The translations under genes and the position numbers were made by a program. Source: Trifolium pratense (Eukaryota > Streptophyta > Magnoliopsida > Fabales > Fabaceae). From it: 64,000 nt of DNA. The stretch lies in NCBI RefSeq assembly GCF_020283565.1, contig NC_060060.1, forward strand, positions 26,474,001 to 26,538,000, read 5' to 3'. Below, piece by piece: positions 1-11,960 of the stretch (its first letter is position 1; each line of letters starts with the position of its first letter). The notes below the pieces were generated by a model. That model did no database searches, had not been told where the DNA came from, and was given only the letters and a program-made list of their open reading frames with translations.

Positions 1-3000
1 GATTGACAACTGAGTTTTGAAATGTCTTCCATTAGATTACGCCATTTTTCTTCTCGAGGTGGGAGTGGTGGACGACGTGTAGCAAGTAGCACAGCTGTTG
101 TGTATATTTCAAGTTGTCTAACAGCTGTCTGTGGCAACCCAAACTTCGCCTGCACCATCTCTCCCTGCTCAGTTGACCGAAGGGTTCCCTGCAATGTGTC
201 ACATAACGCACCAGAGGATCATCACTTATTTCAGTGAATTCATATAATATGGGACTTAAAATCAGTCTTTTAGGCTTGGGCAATAATTAAGGCTAAATAT
301 GCATAACCCACCATCACAGAGCCAGGTGGCTGGGACTGAATAGCCAGATATGTTGGGCCTCCGCCACGTCCAATACTCCCTCCACGGCCATGGAACAAAG
401 TAACCTTAATATCATACTTATTGCAAGAAGCCACTACATCCTCTTGAGCTTTGTAAAGTTCCCAAGCAGCAGTAAAGCGCCCAGCATCTTTACCAGAATC
501 AGAATACCCAACCATAACCTGCATATAGACATTTAGAATATTACCGAATGTATTCCCTATAATACTGTAACATAAGAGAAATGAACCTTCCATTATTAAT
601 AAATAACCTCTTGGTGTCCGTTATGGTTTTTAATTATGTGTTGGCGGTACCAATCTATTGATAAAAGTTTTCTGATAACTGCTCCAGCTCCTCTCAGGTC
701 TTTCACAGTTTCAAATAGAGGAACCACCCGAAGCCTATGTTGGAAACATGTATGTGTGATGTTAAATTCAAACATTTTTTCAATATTTGTTCAACAGATT
801 AGTGCAAAATTGTGTCATAGAGAAATCATGAAATAACTCTTCTCCCAGAACCCTAAATAGTGACAATGACATCTAACTACATAAGAAACAATGCAACCAA
901 TTGTATTCTTTTAGTAATACAAATATCTCAAGACGGACTTACGTTCCACCCGGACATGCTCTTCCTAATTCCCCACAAACTGTAAGACGTGCATCCTTCT
1001 GTAAAAGCTCTACTGCAAGGACATCACTTGCCTGGCAATAAACCAAAGTAAAAAATCATCAATATAACCTGGACAAAAGTTTTAAAAAATTACTGTATCC
1101 CAAGATGATTTCATTCATTTTTGTAGCCTCATAAGTTTACAATGCAAAAATGATATTAAGTACCAAAGTTTTTCAAATTCAGCTGCACAGTTTATGCAGC
1201 AAAGATAACTACTTTCGTGCAAAACCAAATAGCAAGAAAATTAATAGATGAAGAGAAAAGGAAGGCAGTCTAAATGCATGATACACAAACTGTTTCTGTT
1301 ACAAAGTTTCCATGGATAATTTGTAAGAGTAATAGCTGTTGATGTACATTTGAGGCCATAGAGATCACATAGGCTCCAAGTGAATCACTCCCTAGCTCTG
1401 CAGCAATTCGAAACGTATCTAGGACTTCTTTAACGTCTGGAGAAACCTAGAAAGAATTAAGCAATACCAATAAAAAGTATAAAGTCAGTGCATAGAATAG
1501 ATAAAAAAAACTTAAGCAAATTGTAAAATTAAAATCTCAATTAATTATATAGAAAATAATTAAAACAAAATAGATTTGATATATATTTTTTAAATACCAT
1601 CTTCATTCCATTTCTATGGAAAAAGTTTTACCAACATAGTAGTAGATAATTGCAGAACATTTAAAACTTGTTTCTTGGTGTACATTCTGCCTATCTCACC
1701 TCTATATTAGGAGGAACTAGTGGCCTCTTCCCTTTAAGCTCTTTGGTTAAGAAGTCCAGTTTTTTTTCTTCATCCCATTCGCTGTATGTACCCAAATCCA
1801 AATACTTTGTAATTGCATCAAGTGTTTCAGCATGTCTGCCAGATTCCTGTCACATTGCAAGTTTCAGGACACAAGAGACTATGGCATCGATTATGAGCAA
1901 AACACAATAAATCATACCTGACGCAAGTCAAGCTTCATTAACACCATGCCAAAAGTAGCAACTCTACGGATCAGATCAGCAAGTCGACCATCAGCTAACA
2001 CACCAGCTCCACAAGATTGCTAGAGGAAATTTTGAGCTAAACAATCATTATGGAAAATCTTGTGTGAAAAACGGGTAGTAGCGGGAGAAATAGTACCATA
2101 GATTCGTAACAAAGGAGAAGAGGTTCTAAAAGCTGGTCTGTTGTTTCATAGTAATCAGAAGGATCAAGTTCACATGGACAGTCCTCGAGAAACAGTTCCA
2201 ACCGTCTACGAGTTTTCTGAAGCTAAACACATGGAACAGGAGACAATGCATGTTTGTAAAAAAAAATTACCAATTCATACGACAACAACAAAATAAAAGC
2301 AAGTTCAGTAAGATAGGTAGATATGAATCATTCTTTACACCACATCAAATGCAAACCCTATATGTAAAATTATTCGAATAAAAATTATGTAGTAACAGTT
2401 ATTTTATTTTTAAACTACTGTTAAGATCAAGGAAATCAATGTGCAATAGATAGTTACTTGTTTCACAAGTTAACTTGTTAGCTTAATGGTTTTTCCTTTT
2501 TCAGTTAGGTTAGTTAGCTTAATAACTTTTCAGTTAGTTATGATGTATTCAATGTGTATAAATAAGTAGCTTGTACCATTCATTGTAACATTGAGATTGG
2601 TGAATAAATTTTCTCTCTTTTGCGCCTATCCTGCACTTGTTCTTCTGGTTCTGAGCCTAAGCTCATCGCTCTCATCTCTCATACCTTCCCTGCACTTATC
2701 TCACGCTCATCTATGGAGCTAGAACTCAACCTTTAACAACTACTGTCTGTTAGATTTAGAGAACATGCACTGGAACAGATATAACATATATTTTGGTACT
2801 GTACAAAGTACAAAAGAAGAAATGGAATACTAGACTAGCGTCCATACAGATACAAACAAGTGAACAACTATATTATTAAAGTAGATAAGAAGTGATACCT
2901 TATCTTTGACATTCCCAAGGACAACTCTGTAAGGAGCAATTCCAGGAACATGAGGGAGCTTTGGCTCCAAAAGCTTCTGAAAACTGGTTCTTCCTATTCG

Positions 3001-6000
3001 GGATTCTGCATATACTTTCCTCTGAGCATGTAGTTGTTGAATAGAGTTGGAAGAAGGAGAGCGTGGAATATCAACTGGTGAAGTATTGGAACTCGCTGAA
3101 GTATTGGTACTTCCAGCATTGCTCACATTTGAAGTTGAACTCTTACCATCCTATCAGTGAAAATATGTACAATATATTAATTCTCTAAAACTCAAACGAA
3201 AATTCACAAATCCTACAATTACTGAATTGATCTACCTTGTGATTGAGTTGGTTGTAATCAGAACCAGGGATGTCAAGTCTTGGATGATCAGATTCACCAT
3301 TTACTACCAAAGAACATATCCAACTAAGGTAAGGAGATATATGCAGAAACATAAATAAACAAATAGATAAATGGTGAGATCTTCATGAGAAACCATGGCT
3401 CGTTAGTGGAAGACAGAAATTTCTTGTCATATGTCAGCGAAAATAATAAAAGTGCACCTAATTATTCCTCATGCATGAGGAAGAAGTTACTTTAATACTT
3501 GGTTGGATTCAAATTCATATATAGTTCATGAAATCAGCAAAGGGAATTCCTTAGAGAATAATAGATTTGCAATCCCCATCAAGAAATTTAAGTATTTTCG
3601 TTTGGTTCCAGGAAACAACAGATGCCATTAAAAACATGATATGCAAATAAATTACTAGAGAAATTTGAGCAAAATTATGTGTACCAGCACAAGAAGGTAA
3701 ATGAGCTCTAGCTGGAAGTTTGGATGGAAGCATCTGATTTGGATGTTTCGACTGAGTCTCATGGTTCCAATGCTCACGTTGAGTCTCATGGTTAGCATCT
3801 GAAGCAAAATAAGGGATCGCCAATTTTTAAATGTTGATTATACACTTGTCAAAATTATCTATAAGGATATCATCAACATGCTAGAACCTAGAAGAATACT
3901 ACATAGTACATGCAGAACTGTTGATTTCTTACAGCTTATATCATATAAAGGCTTTAAAGTGCACAAATAGAAATATCATATTATACCTAATGTTACCGTC
4001 CAATTTATACCAAAATCTGAAACAAATGAAATACCGGATGAAAACTAAAGTGAAACATCAGATTTGTTGTGTCATTATAAGAAACTTGTACGAAACATTC
4101 TGAGTAAATCATAGAAAAGACAAAAGCTCTCAAATTTTTACCTCACATAAGAAACTATAGTCAATCTTATATCTTTAAATTGAATGAGATTTGAGAGTGC
4201 GTTAGGCGTAAATGTCAACAGGTTGATGTCTTCAGAAACTAAACAAAAAATTAGAAGGGAAAAAAACATAAAAACACAAGAAATTTTTAGAATGTTTGAA
4301 TTATTAGCACAAACAGGAATGAGATCTACTAGTATATATTACATCAAAGACATTTCCAAACTAAGAGGAAAATTCCTCGATGTACCATATGAGTAATGCA
4401 TAAAAAGATCGGGCAGGGATCAAATGCATTACCACAACAAGAACATATATATACAAACAGTAGTCAGTGGTCTCATGATGTAAACATAAGATAAGTGAAA
4501 CAGAACTGACAAACCTTCTAGAATTGCATGTGCCAATTTAGACAACTTATCAGAGCACCTTTTCATGGATAGCTCAAATCTAAGACTATCCACTTCACGA
4601 ATATAGAGGTCAATTGCCATCCATCTTGACAAAAGTGAAACATCTTTTGTCACCTAAAGAACAAAACCAAAACCAATTTGAGAATTATTATATTCTATCA
4701 AGATTTGTAGGATTATCTTAATGTGGAAAAATAATAGTAATCAAATAATAATGTTTGCTCTCAAGGAATAGTTGTCAACAATTGAAACAGATATGAACAT
4801 TCTGCTACATCCTGAACAAAACTATAACAACAACAACAATCAATATTTACTAGGACAACATGACTCAACTAATGCCACTGGCCCTTTCCACAATTAAATT
4901 TTAAATTTGCCATTTATCATAAAAGTAGGGCGTAGGAAAAGTGTAGACGAAATAAGAGAAATAAGGAAAAGTATTTTTCCCTCTACTTTCTACATGGTAT
5001 CAGTAGCTCTAGGTTTACCAATCTAGGGATTTCCTCCTCCCTAAGGCATTCAACGTGTGGAAGCAAGCCCTTATCGTTGGTGGCGGCAGCCCTTGTGACT
5101 GACCAATAGTCACCGATAACAATAACACTAGCAGCGGACCAATGGTGATATACAACAGCACTGGTGGCAACCAGCCAGGCATCAGTAGCCCAGGAGGATG
5201 TGGTCCAGGAGATTCAGGCAGTCTGTGCGGAGGAGATCCAACAATGGTTTTTGTCATCTTTTTGGCCATGAGGAATCCTCTAATGCCCAAGGTTGAGGTT
5301 CAGCGTTTCAATGAAAGTAGTTACATGGTCCCAACCGAAAAATTGATACTAGATGGTAAGGGAAGATATGGTTTTCTCACGGCCACGGGAGAGGTGCAAA
5401 TGCCAACAATAGCAGATTTGAGTTTCAAATTTTTGAAGTCTGAGAATTCCTTAATTATTGTTTAGCTACTTAATAATATGTTGCAAACAATTGAGAAGCT
5501 CTTTATGTTCTTGCCAACTACGAAAGATGTTTGGGTGGCTGTCAAAGATACTGATTCTGAAACACTAAATTCTTCTGCAAAAATTTCCAACAAGATTATA
5601 AAAAGAAAATTATTCAGAAATATTTAACATGTTGATAACTCCTTTAAATTTGTCTATAGTTTTCCTAGCCCAATTTGTAATGATTGACTGAGAGTCACTA
5701 ATAAATTTCGAAAATGAACAAGAAAAATGTTCTGTATATCAGTATAACAAATTCAACTATGCTTCTACTATTAGAAATATCTCACCTGTTGAATAAGACT
5801 AGTGTAGTTATGAGAAAAAACAAAAGCAAGTAGTAAAAGTACATGTAGCATGAATGTAGATTTGAAAATGCTACCTTTGCTGTGACATTTGGGTTCCCAT
5901 CTCTATCACCTCCCATCCAAGATCCAAACTTTATGGGAGTGCAAGTCAATGGAAGTGGTTTCCCCGTGTGCTGCAAGGAAATATAAAATAAATTGCATTG

Positions 6001-8468
6001 AATATCTGCTGAAAGGGAAAGGATATACAAGTCGATTGACATAAAATACAGACAAACAGACCTTCTTTAAAGCATTGCTGACTCGACGTAAATAATGAGG
6101 AACAGCCTTCCAAAGTGACTGCTCCACAATATTCAATCCTGGGAGAATTGTATATAAATATAAACCCAGTTAAAGGTTTTTTAAACTTAATCAATTCAAG
6201 CATCAACTTACATGTATAGCGTCTAGCACAAGCCCCCCCTAAAAGATTAAGCTACTAGGTGTAATCTTAACATAATGACAAACAGCTTTTTAGTTGCAAG
6301 AAGGAACAATCTCGTGAACACTCAACCGAAAAACTTATTTTGTTGGTGAAGGGCTATGTATATTTGTTTATATAAAGTATATAATATACCAGCCCTAGCT
6401 TCATCGACCGGAGTAGGTTTCTGACGTCTAAGCTCGTCTGTCTGCCATATTGAAGTTATCTCTCTCACCTACCAAACAAAATATGAATTATGAGAAAAGA
6501 AGTAACTGCACTGGAAAAATTGTTGGTTAATTTGACTCGAATGGAAATATAGTAATGAATCGTACCAGATCTTCTATCACCATTTCTCGATCTTCATGGC
6601 CAAGATCAGGTCGGTCATTATAATCCAAAAGATGCTGCATTAAGGGTAAAAACTAATCAGAAACAGCACATTCAATAGTTTAGATTTGAAGTTCCAAAGC
6701 TCGAGACTAATATAATAACTTTATCAAAGGTAGACTATTTTTCCAAAATAGAAATTGATAACTCACAGCAATCTTAATGTGTTTGTATTGCAAGGTACGT
6801 CGATTAATTTGTGTAGGATGAGCTGTAAGAACAATTTCAACCGCCTGTGGCATAAAAAACATTGGAATTTTAATAGTGAAAGAATCTACATCAATTATAA
6901 CATAATGTTTCAGTCAAATAATAAGAGAAGTAATTATCCAGATTATCTTTAATCTCAGTTGTATAGTGCATTCCACATATTTTTTAATCTCGAGCCATTT
7001 GCTTAGGCTAACAAGTAGTAAAGAACAAAACAAACCTGTTTGCAAACTGTATTAAAAAGGTCATCTGGAGAAAGTCCGTCTTGCAAAAGCTGGCAAAAGA
7101 TATCATCACAAGATTTTGCAAGCTTTGCCATGTTCACACCTTTTCGAACCCTGCACGAACTAATTTGTGAGTAACACTGGCCTACTTAGATATGAACAGA
7201 TATTTATATAAGTCTTCATGTTCTGATTTTAGTAATAATAATTCAAAAACAAAGAGGCACACAAATTGTCAACTTGTAGAACAAAGGTTAACATAATAGA
7301 CCGGTTTACCGATGGTGGGTTTCAGCTATGCCCATCAAAGTAAGATAGTGACTGAAGGCGCGGGCAAGTGTTTGAGCTTCTTCCAATGACATCTTCGAGA
7401 ATTCTGAAGCCAACTGCTTTTCCAACAGCTCTGCCATGTCCTCAATCCCTGCCTGTCTCATATTACAAGCACTCTGTGGTGAAAAAAGCACAACCAAGTG
7501 TTAATGAATTTTCACCCTAGCTGGCTACTCTCAACTTGGCCTCAAAAAGCAATCAAATCTACGCATTTTATGATTTTAAAATAGAAAACTCAAGATGTTC
7601 ATAACTTGGTCACGTTGTACTGGTAGCAATAGTTTTAAATTGCAGTCCACAACCACAATTACGGCTGCAGTATTGTTGATGCGGTAGCCTTCGCAACCAC
7701 ATCGCACTGCAATGCAATTGCAGTGATCTTTTAATGCAATGTAACTGCATCATATCTAAAAATTAAAATTTTCTTACTAAAAGTTATATCTATTGACATG
7801 TACGTTTAAATTTTGTCACTAAAAATAAAAATTTCAGAACCCCAAATCCCAAAATGCATTATATCTATTGAAAAATCTTACTTGTAACAGTCTCTCAACT
7901 TTGTATTTCAAGCATGTTCCAGTTATTGTGGGCAAATAGTGTTGTTGCACGGTGGTGCCACTCATTATAGTTTGTGAAAGTTAAAAATCATTTCAGGCTG
8001 AGACAGCCGCAATGTGCGTTGCAGCAACCGCAATGATCACAATCACGGCATACTAAAAGTCAGTTTTGTAAGGTTGAGTTAAACCAAATCCAAAATTCTA
8101 AAATGGTATCAAGCCAGGTTCAAGATTCGTTGGGCTACGTGCTATCAGATTTCGCTATAGGCAATCCTTACGATACAAGCTGGATTTGTAGGGTTGAGTT
8201 ACCCAACCCAAAATTCTAAGACTACAAAATAAATAACATTTTCATTCTTATTTTCCTAATTTAGGAACATGCAAAGCATGCAAAAGAAAATTAAAAACCA
8301 AAAAGAACATACCTGAGCAAGGATTCGAATTTTTTCAAGTTTTTCAACAAAAGCGATTCCAACTTCCCGTTGCAAAACGTCGTTGAGAAGATTTCCGAGC
8401 AACCTACAGTCATCGTCAAAGCTTTGGAAGGATATTTCCTCTGCAATGTCATCAGTGGTATCCGTCAT
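1..8468 (-). CDS. PPC4: Bacterial-type phosphoenolpyruvate carboxylase (3' end off window)
   Basis: Cytosolic PEP carboxylase: PEP + bicarbonate to oxaloacetate + Pi. Twenty exons (5' to 3'): 8313-8468, 7310-7473, 7036-7150, 6767-6844, 6566-6634, 6390-6468, 6062-6138, 5875-5970, 4515-4653, 3685-3798, 3236-3303, 2899-3150, 2097-2222, 1918-2019, 1700-1846, 1348-1446, 943-1031, 608-734, 312-518, 1-188 (cut by the window). All junctions are in frame, giving about 830 residues. Motifs: [12 protein letters not shown] with the catalytic His (~154), [15 protein letters not shown] (~262), [10 protein letters not shown] (~703), [14 protein letters not shown] (~741). The N-terminus [11 protein letters not shown] and the long Ser/Asn-rich linker (~326-435) mark the bacterial-type (class-2) subunit rather than plant-type PEPC, which carries an N-terminal SIDAQLR phosphosite. 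ATG at 8468 chosen; the in-frame codon just upstream is GTG. Bacterial-type subunits are known to associate with plant-type subunits in class-2 complexes; the missing C-terminus would confirm the class. Confidence 0.96.
2476..2738 (+). mobile_element. Probable solo/truncated copia-type LTR in a PPC4 intron
   Basis: Begins TGTTA and ends TAACA, with a TATA-like tataaataag, the LTR-style stretch cattgtaacattgagattg, then gaataaatttt (poly(A) signal context) and pyrimidine-rich sequence. No flanking 5-bp duplication found, so limits are approximate. It lies between PPC4 exons 12 and 13. Confidence 0.5.
4900..5625 (+). mobile_element. Degraded Ty1/copia 5' fragment (PBS plus gag) in a PPC4 intron, antisense
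   Basis: At 4995-5010 tggtatcagtagctct resembles the initiator-Met-tRNA primer-binding site that follows a copia 5' LTR. Downstream plus-strand frames read [20 protein letters not shown] and, after a stop, [20 protein letters not shown] and VWVAVKDT, the pattern of a copia gag N-terminus, broken by stops. It sits in the roughly 1.2-kb intron between PPC4 exons 8 and 9, opposite to the gene. Confidence 0.6.
7620..8050. repeat. GC-motif inverted-repeat element in PPC4 intron 1
   Basis: The left end (about 7635-7730) is rich in gcaaccac / ttgcagtg motifs and the right end (about 7990-8050) in gcagcaaccgc / gatcacaatcacgg, partly in inverted orientation around AT-rich DNA. This looks like an old MITE; ends not resolved. 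Confidence 0.35.
8050..8220 (-). repeat. Dispersed legume-type repeat, copy 1
   Basis: Contains gtagggttgagtt and cccaacccaaaattctaag. The reverse complement matches the strings at 56755-57065 (gaattttgggttgg, actcaaccctacaaaaccgg). A third diverged copy lies at 14640-14860. Family unnamed here; spread at least three times in this window. Confidence 0.55.
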
Positions 8469-8914
8469 GTTCACTCGATCAAATCAAACACAGAAATCGA
8501 GAAGAAGAATATGGCATATATGTTGGGTGGATCATATATTGGTAGAAAAGCATAGAAAAGGAGAAGAATGTGGCATGTTATTATTACAAATTATGGTGGC
8601 AAAATAATAACTAACAATTGGCACCCAAAGCGGGAACGAAGGAGGGGTTGTGAATTTGTCACTGCTTGCTAGCTCCTATCTTAACGTGTAGGAGTCATGT
8701 AAACATTTTAAAATAAGAAAAACATTGTGTCATCCAATAGCACTTAGATGAGATGATGCAGATTTATTTTGAGTAACAATCTTTCGCTTGGACAAGCAGC
8801 ATCATTAAAATTCTTATGGAGAGTTATTTTAGGTCCACAAAACTCGAGGAATTAATCTCTATAGTTACGCAGTCACGCATATGATATCTAGTTTACGCCC
8901 AAATAAAAAAACAC

Positions 8915-9071
8915 GGATTTGGTTCCTCTCCAAATTTCCCTCATGTTTTCTCTCGTTTTTTTTAATCCAAGGGTTGATTTTCTCTTCTTTTTATTTTTTT
9001 GTAATTTATCGACCCTTAGATTAAGAAAAAAGAGAGAAAACATGAAGGAGAATTGGAAAGGATCCAAATCC
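8915..9071. mobile_element. 157-bp hairpin MITE with 9-bp target duplication
   Basis: Near-perfect long terminal inverted repeats (ggatttggttcctctccaaa at left, tttggatcc-type complement at right, continuing through gttttctctc / gagagaaaac) around a short loop. The direct repeat AAAAAACAC lies at 8906-8914 and 9072-9080. A 9-bp duplication fits Mutator-like MITEs (inference). It lies about 450 bp upstream of the PPC4 start. Confidence 0.8.
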
Positions 9072-9129
9072 AAAAAACACCATGCCAAGTTTTTATAAGT
9101 TAACCCACAATAAAGACACACCGACACAA

Positions 9130-9955
9130 TTTCAGCACATTTTCCTTCTTCAACGAATAATTATACTGCCTACGATTTTTAATATAAGAAAAAGATCACT
9201 TTTTAAATACATTGAAAGAGTCTGTTTAAACTTTATCATATAGAGTACCAGATAAATCAATCTTTCAATATATTTAAAAAATAAATTATTTCTAGTATAG
9301 TAAACTGACAATCAAAAACAGTATTAATTGTATAATTATTTCTAAATGCCTAATTTATGCTATTGTAAAACTATGGTTCTTACGTTACTACCCTCTAAAA
9401 AGAAGTTTCGTCCTTAAAACATAGAGCAAGAGTAAAAACTTCACTAATTGTTACTAGGACCGACTCTTATGTGACTTGAGCACTTACGATAACTCTCTAC
9501 TATGTCGTAACATTCTCAGCTCAAAACTCGACACTACATCATTACACAACTTAGTCTTAACTCTCATTACATTGCCCAGTACCTCGGCCCCACACGAAGG
9601 GGTGGCACCTATCCTTCTTAAAAGATGTCAAATAAATTTAAATGCTACCATGGATGGCAAGATTCGTCTATTTCATTCAACACGATCTCGTTTACTATCA
9701 ACAAGAGATTAAGGGTGATCAATTTATCAATTTGTCAATATGTAGACGACAACCATTTGTAGCATAGACAATTTAAACCTAGAACACTTTATCAACACTC
9801 ATAAAGAGTTAGGGTGATAATCTTTAACATAATATTCCTCTAGTCTTCATGTTCCATCTTTTCAATCACATCCTTTGACGAAAATTTCTTCTTGAATTTC
9901 CTCCACACTCACCACTTGTTCAGTTACCTCTCAGCTGAAATCTCAAAGATTACAA
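9130..9955. other. Intergenic DNA, repeat-like, no gene seen
   Basis: AT-rich at 9130-9390. The stretch 9390-9880 is less AT-rich (ggaccgactcttatgtgact, cctcggccccacacgaaggg) and has the texture of retroelement non-coding DNA, but I could not assign a family. ORFs here are short and show no recognisable protein. Confidence 0.4.
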
Positions 9956-9959
9956 AAAC

Positions 9960-10170
9960 CTTGCACAACTCCCCTCTGAGAATATTTTGCACCGATGCAT
10001 AAACCACTTGAACCGGTGCAACAACTTTTTGGGAATCTTGAACCGGTGCATTATACCTTTGAACCGGTTCAAGCAGTTTTGTACTGGGGCATAACTGTCT
10101 TAAACCAGTGCAAAGATTTCCAGAAATCTTGAACCGGTGCATAAACCCTCATGCATCGGTGCATGATGTG
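9960..10170. repeat. Degenerate short repeat: AACCGGTGCA motif cluster, locus 1
   Basis: The motif accggtgca and variants (accgatgca, accggttca, accagtgca, atcggtgca) recur about eight times in 200 bp, often with a cttgaaccggtgcat context. A similar cluster occurs at 39790-39975, so this is probably part of a dispersed element rather than a local expansion. Confidence 0.55.
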
Positions 10171-10359
10171 TTCAATGTCATTTTTGTTATCTCCTTTTTT
10201 TTGTGTTTTGTTCAAACATTAAATCATCATCCATTTTTAGTTAGCCGATAGCTCTAAAATATGTATACATTTTAGTAGTAGTTTATGTAAATAAAGCTTG
10301 CTTATATTAGTCAAGTTACATGAGCTTTCTTACTACATTTTCTATCTTTTATATGTTTT

Positions 10360-10760
10360 GTAGGTCCAAAAGCATAAATAAGAGGGAAAATGCACAAATA
10401 ATGCATACTTTGATGACATATGGGGCAATTGATAGGCATTCCTTATTGAAGCGCAAATGAAAATCCAAAGTCGAGGGTTATTTTTGTGGGTTTAAGGCCA
10501 TAATTTCATCACTAAAGGTAAGGAAAGCTGAAAAGTCAAGTTTTCAGCACCATGGAGAACTTACACGGCCGTGCCATTATCCACACGCTCGTGCCAAGCC
10601 TAGCAGGAGCTTTATGGACATCCCTAAAGCTCACACGATTATGTCATTCCTCACACGGTCGTGCCACTACATGCTCGTCGTGGAGAACAGTAAAATTCTA
10701 AGTAGAGAACTGCAATCTGTAGGTGGAGTCAAATTTCTCATTTTTATAACGTCAGCTACT
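10360..10760. mobile_element. Gypsy-type LTR-like fragment with ACGGCCGTGCCA motifs
   Basis: Contains acacggccgtgccattatcc, cacacgctcgtgccaagcc and cacacggtcgtgccactac. Repeated palindromic cacgGCCGtgcc strings of this kind are typical of LTRs of plant Ty3/gypsy elements (known pattern; family not fixed). No coding sequence seen next to it. Confidence 0.45.
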
Positions 10761-11204
10761 TAAATAACACAAGGATAAAAATGGAAATTAGCAGTCATGC
10801 GAGGAAACTCAAGGGGTGCTAAAAGAAATCCTCTTCATGAGCATCAGAAGAAAATTATCAAATTTGTTGTAGCAAAAAAAAAAAAGTCAAACAATTTGTA
10901 TTTTCTGGAGTTGAGTCGTTTCAACCACTGATTGTAACTTTCATTTCAAGTAATAATAAATTTGAACGCTATCATAATCGTGAGAGTATTTGCAACGATT
11001 GAATACAAGATAAAACATTGCAGTCACATTGGTTGCTATGTTGACTTATCAAATACTAACAGAACCTGAAAGAGACCTTCCTACTAACATATAGGTTATT
11101 CATACCTGATAAAATCATTTCAAGCCAACTATTCAACAAAATTTTAAATGATTCTTGTAGTTAACCGTCCCGGAGAATTTTCAATTTCAGAAACTATTTA
11201 ACAT

Positions 11205-11280
11205 AATACTCCGTCCGTCCCAAAAAAATAATCTAGTCGACCGTTTCACACACTTTAAGAAAAGTGTATAATAAAAATCC
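11205..11280. repeat. Stowaway-type terminus (ctccgtccgtccc), partial
   Basis: The string actccgtccgtcccaaaaaa matches the terminal inverted repeat consensus of plant Stowaway/Mariner MITEs. No matching opposite end found nearby, so it is a remnant. Confidence 0.45.
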
Positions 11281-11358
11281 GATATTTAGATGTACCAAAA
11301 AAAAATCCGATATTTACAATTTTGTAAACTAAGTCATTACTATTTTTTTAAAAAAAAA

Positions 11359-11704
11359 GGCTTAATTGCATATTTGATCCTTTATCTTTATTTTAGATTT
11401 CAAATTGGTCCTCTATGTTTTAAAAGTTTCAATTTAGTTCCTTATGTTCTTGATGTCAACATAAGTTCGTCCTTTTTATTAAATTTTGAGTTAATTTTCT
11501 TCTAACTTTCTGTTAAATTTTGAGTTAATTTTGTTTAAAACTTTCACGTCACACCTTCCTAAGTTGTCCATGTTTGCAAATTTGTTAATTACATGGACAA
11601 TTTAAACCAAAATTTGACTAAAAGGACTAACTTGAAACTTTTTAAGCTTAAGGGATCGATTAAAACCTAAAATAAATATAAGGGCCCAAATATGTAATTA
11701 AGCG
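11359..11704. mobile_element. ~345-bp MITE with imperfect inverted ends (ggcttaattgcatatttg...)
   Basis: The left end ggcttaattgcatatttgat and right end aaatatgtaattaagc are inverted copies, each followed inward by matching tttat/ttagat and ggtcc segments. The interior is non-coding and AT-rich. It belongs to the same broad 'ggctta...ggtcc' type as the termini of the larger element at 34364-35389. Confidence 0.65.
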
Positions 11705-11960
11705 GAAAAAATAGTATACTAAAAATCCTTCTTCGCTAGTAATTTGTGCTTGAAAGTTACACCATAACCATCACATTACACATTTTGAATTGTTAACGTG
11801 CCTTATTAGATGATCAATGAATGGTGTCAAACTCAAATGAAGGCTACTTTCCTCCTTCAACAAAAGATCCAAGCCATACGCTTCTCCCCATTTGCTTCAT
11901 CATAGCCAATAAATATGAAACAAACTCTCTATTATCTCTAACAATTCACAAACAACAGTA

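Noticed and set aside
5142..5465. 107-aa plus-strand ORF as an independent gene
   Set aside because: Its second half is copia gag with a stop-broken continuation, and it lies within a PPC4 intron.
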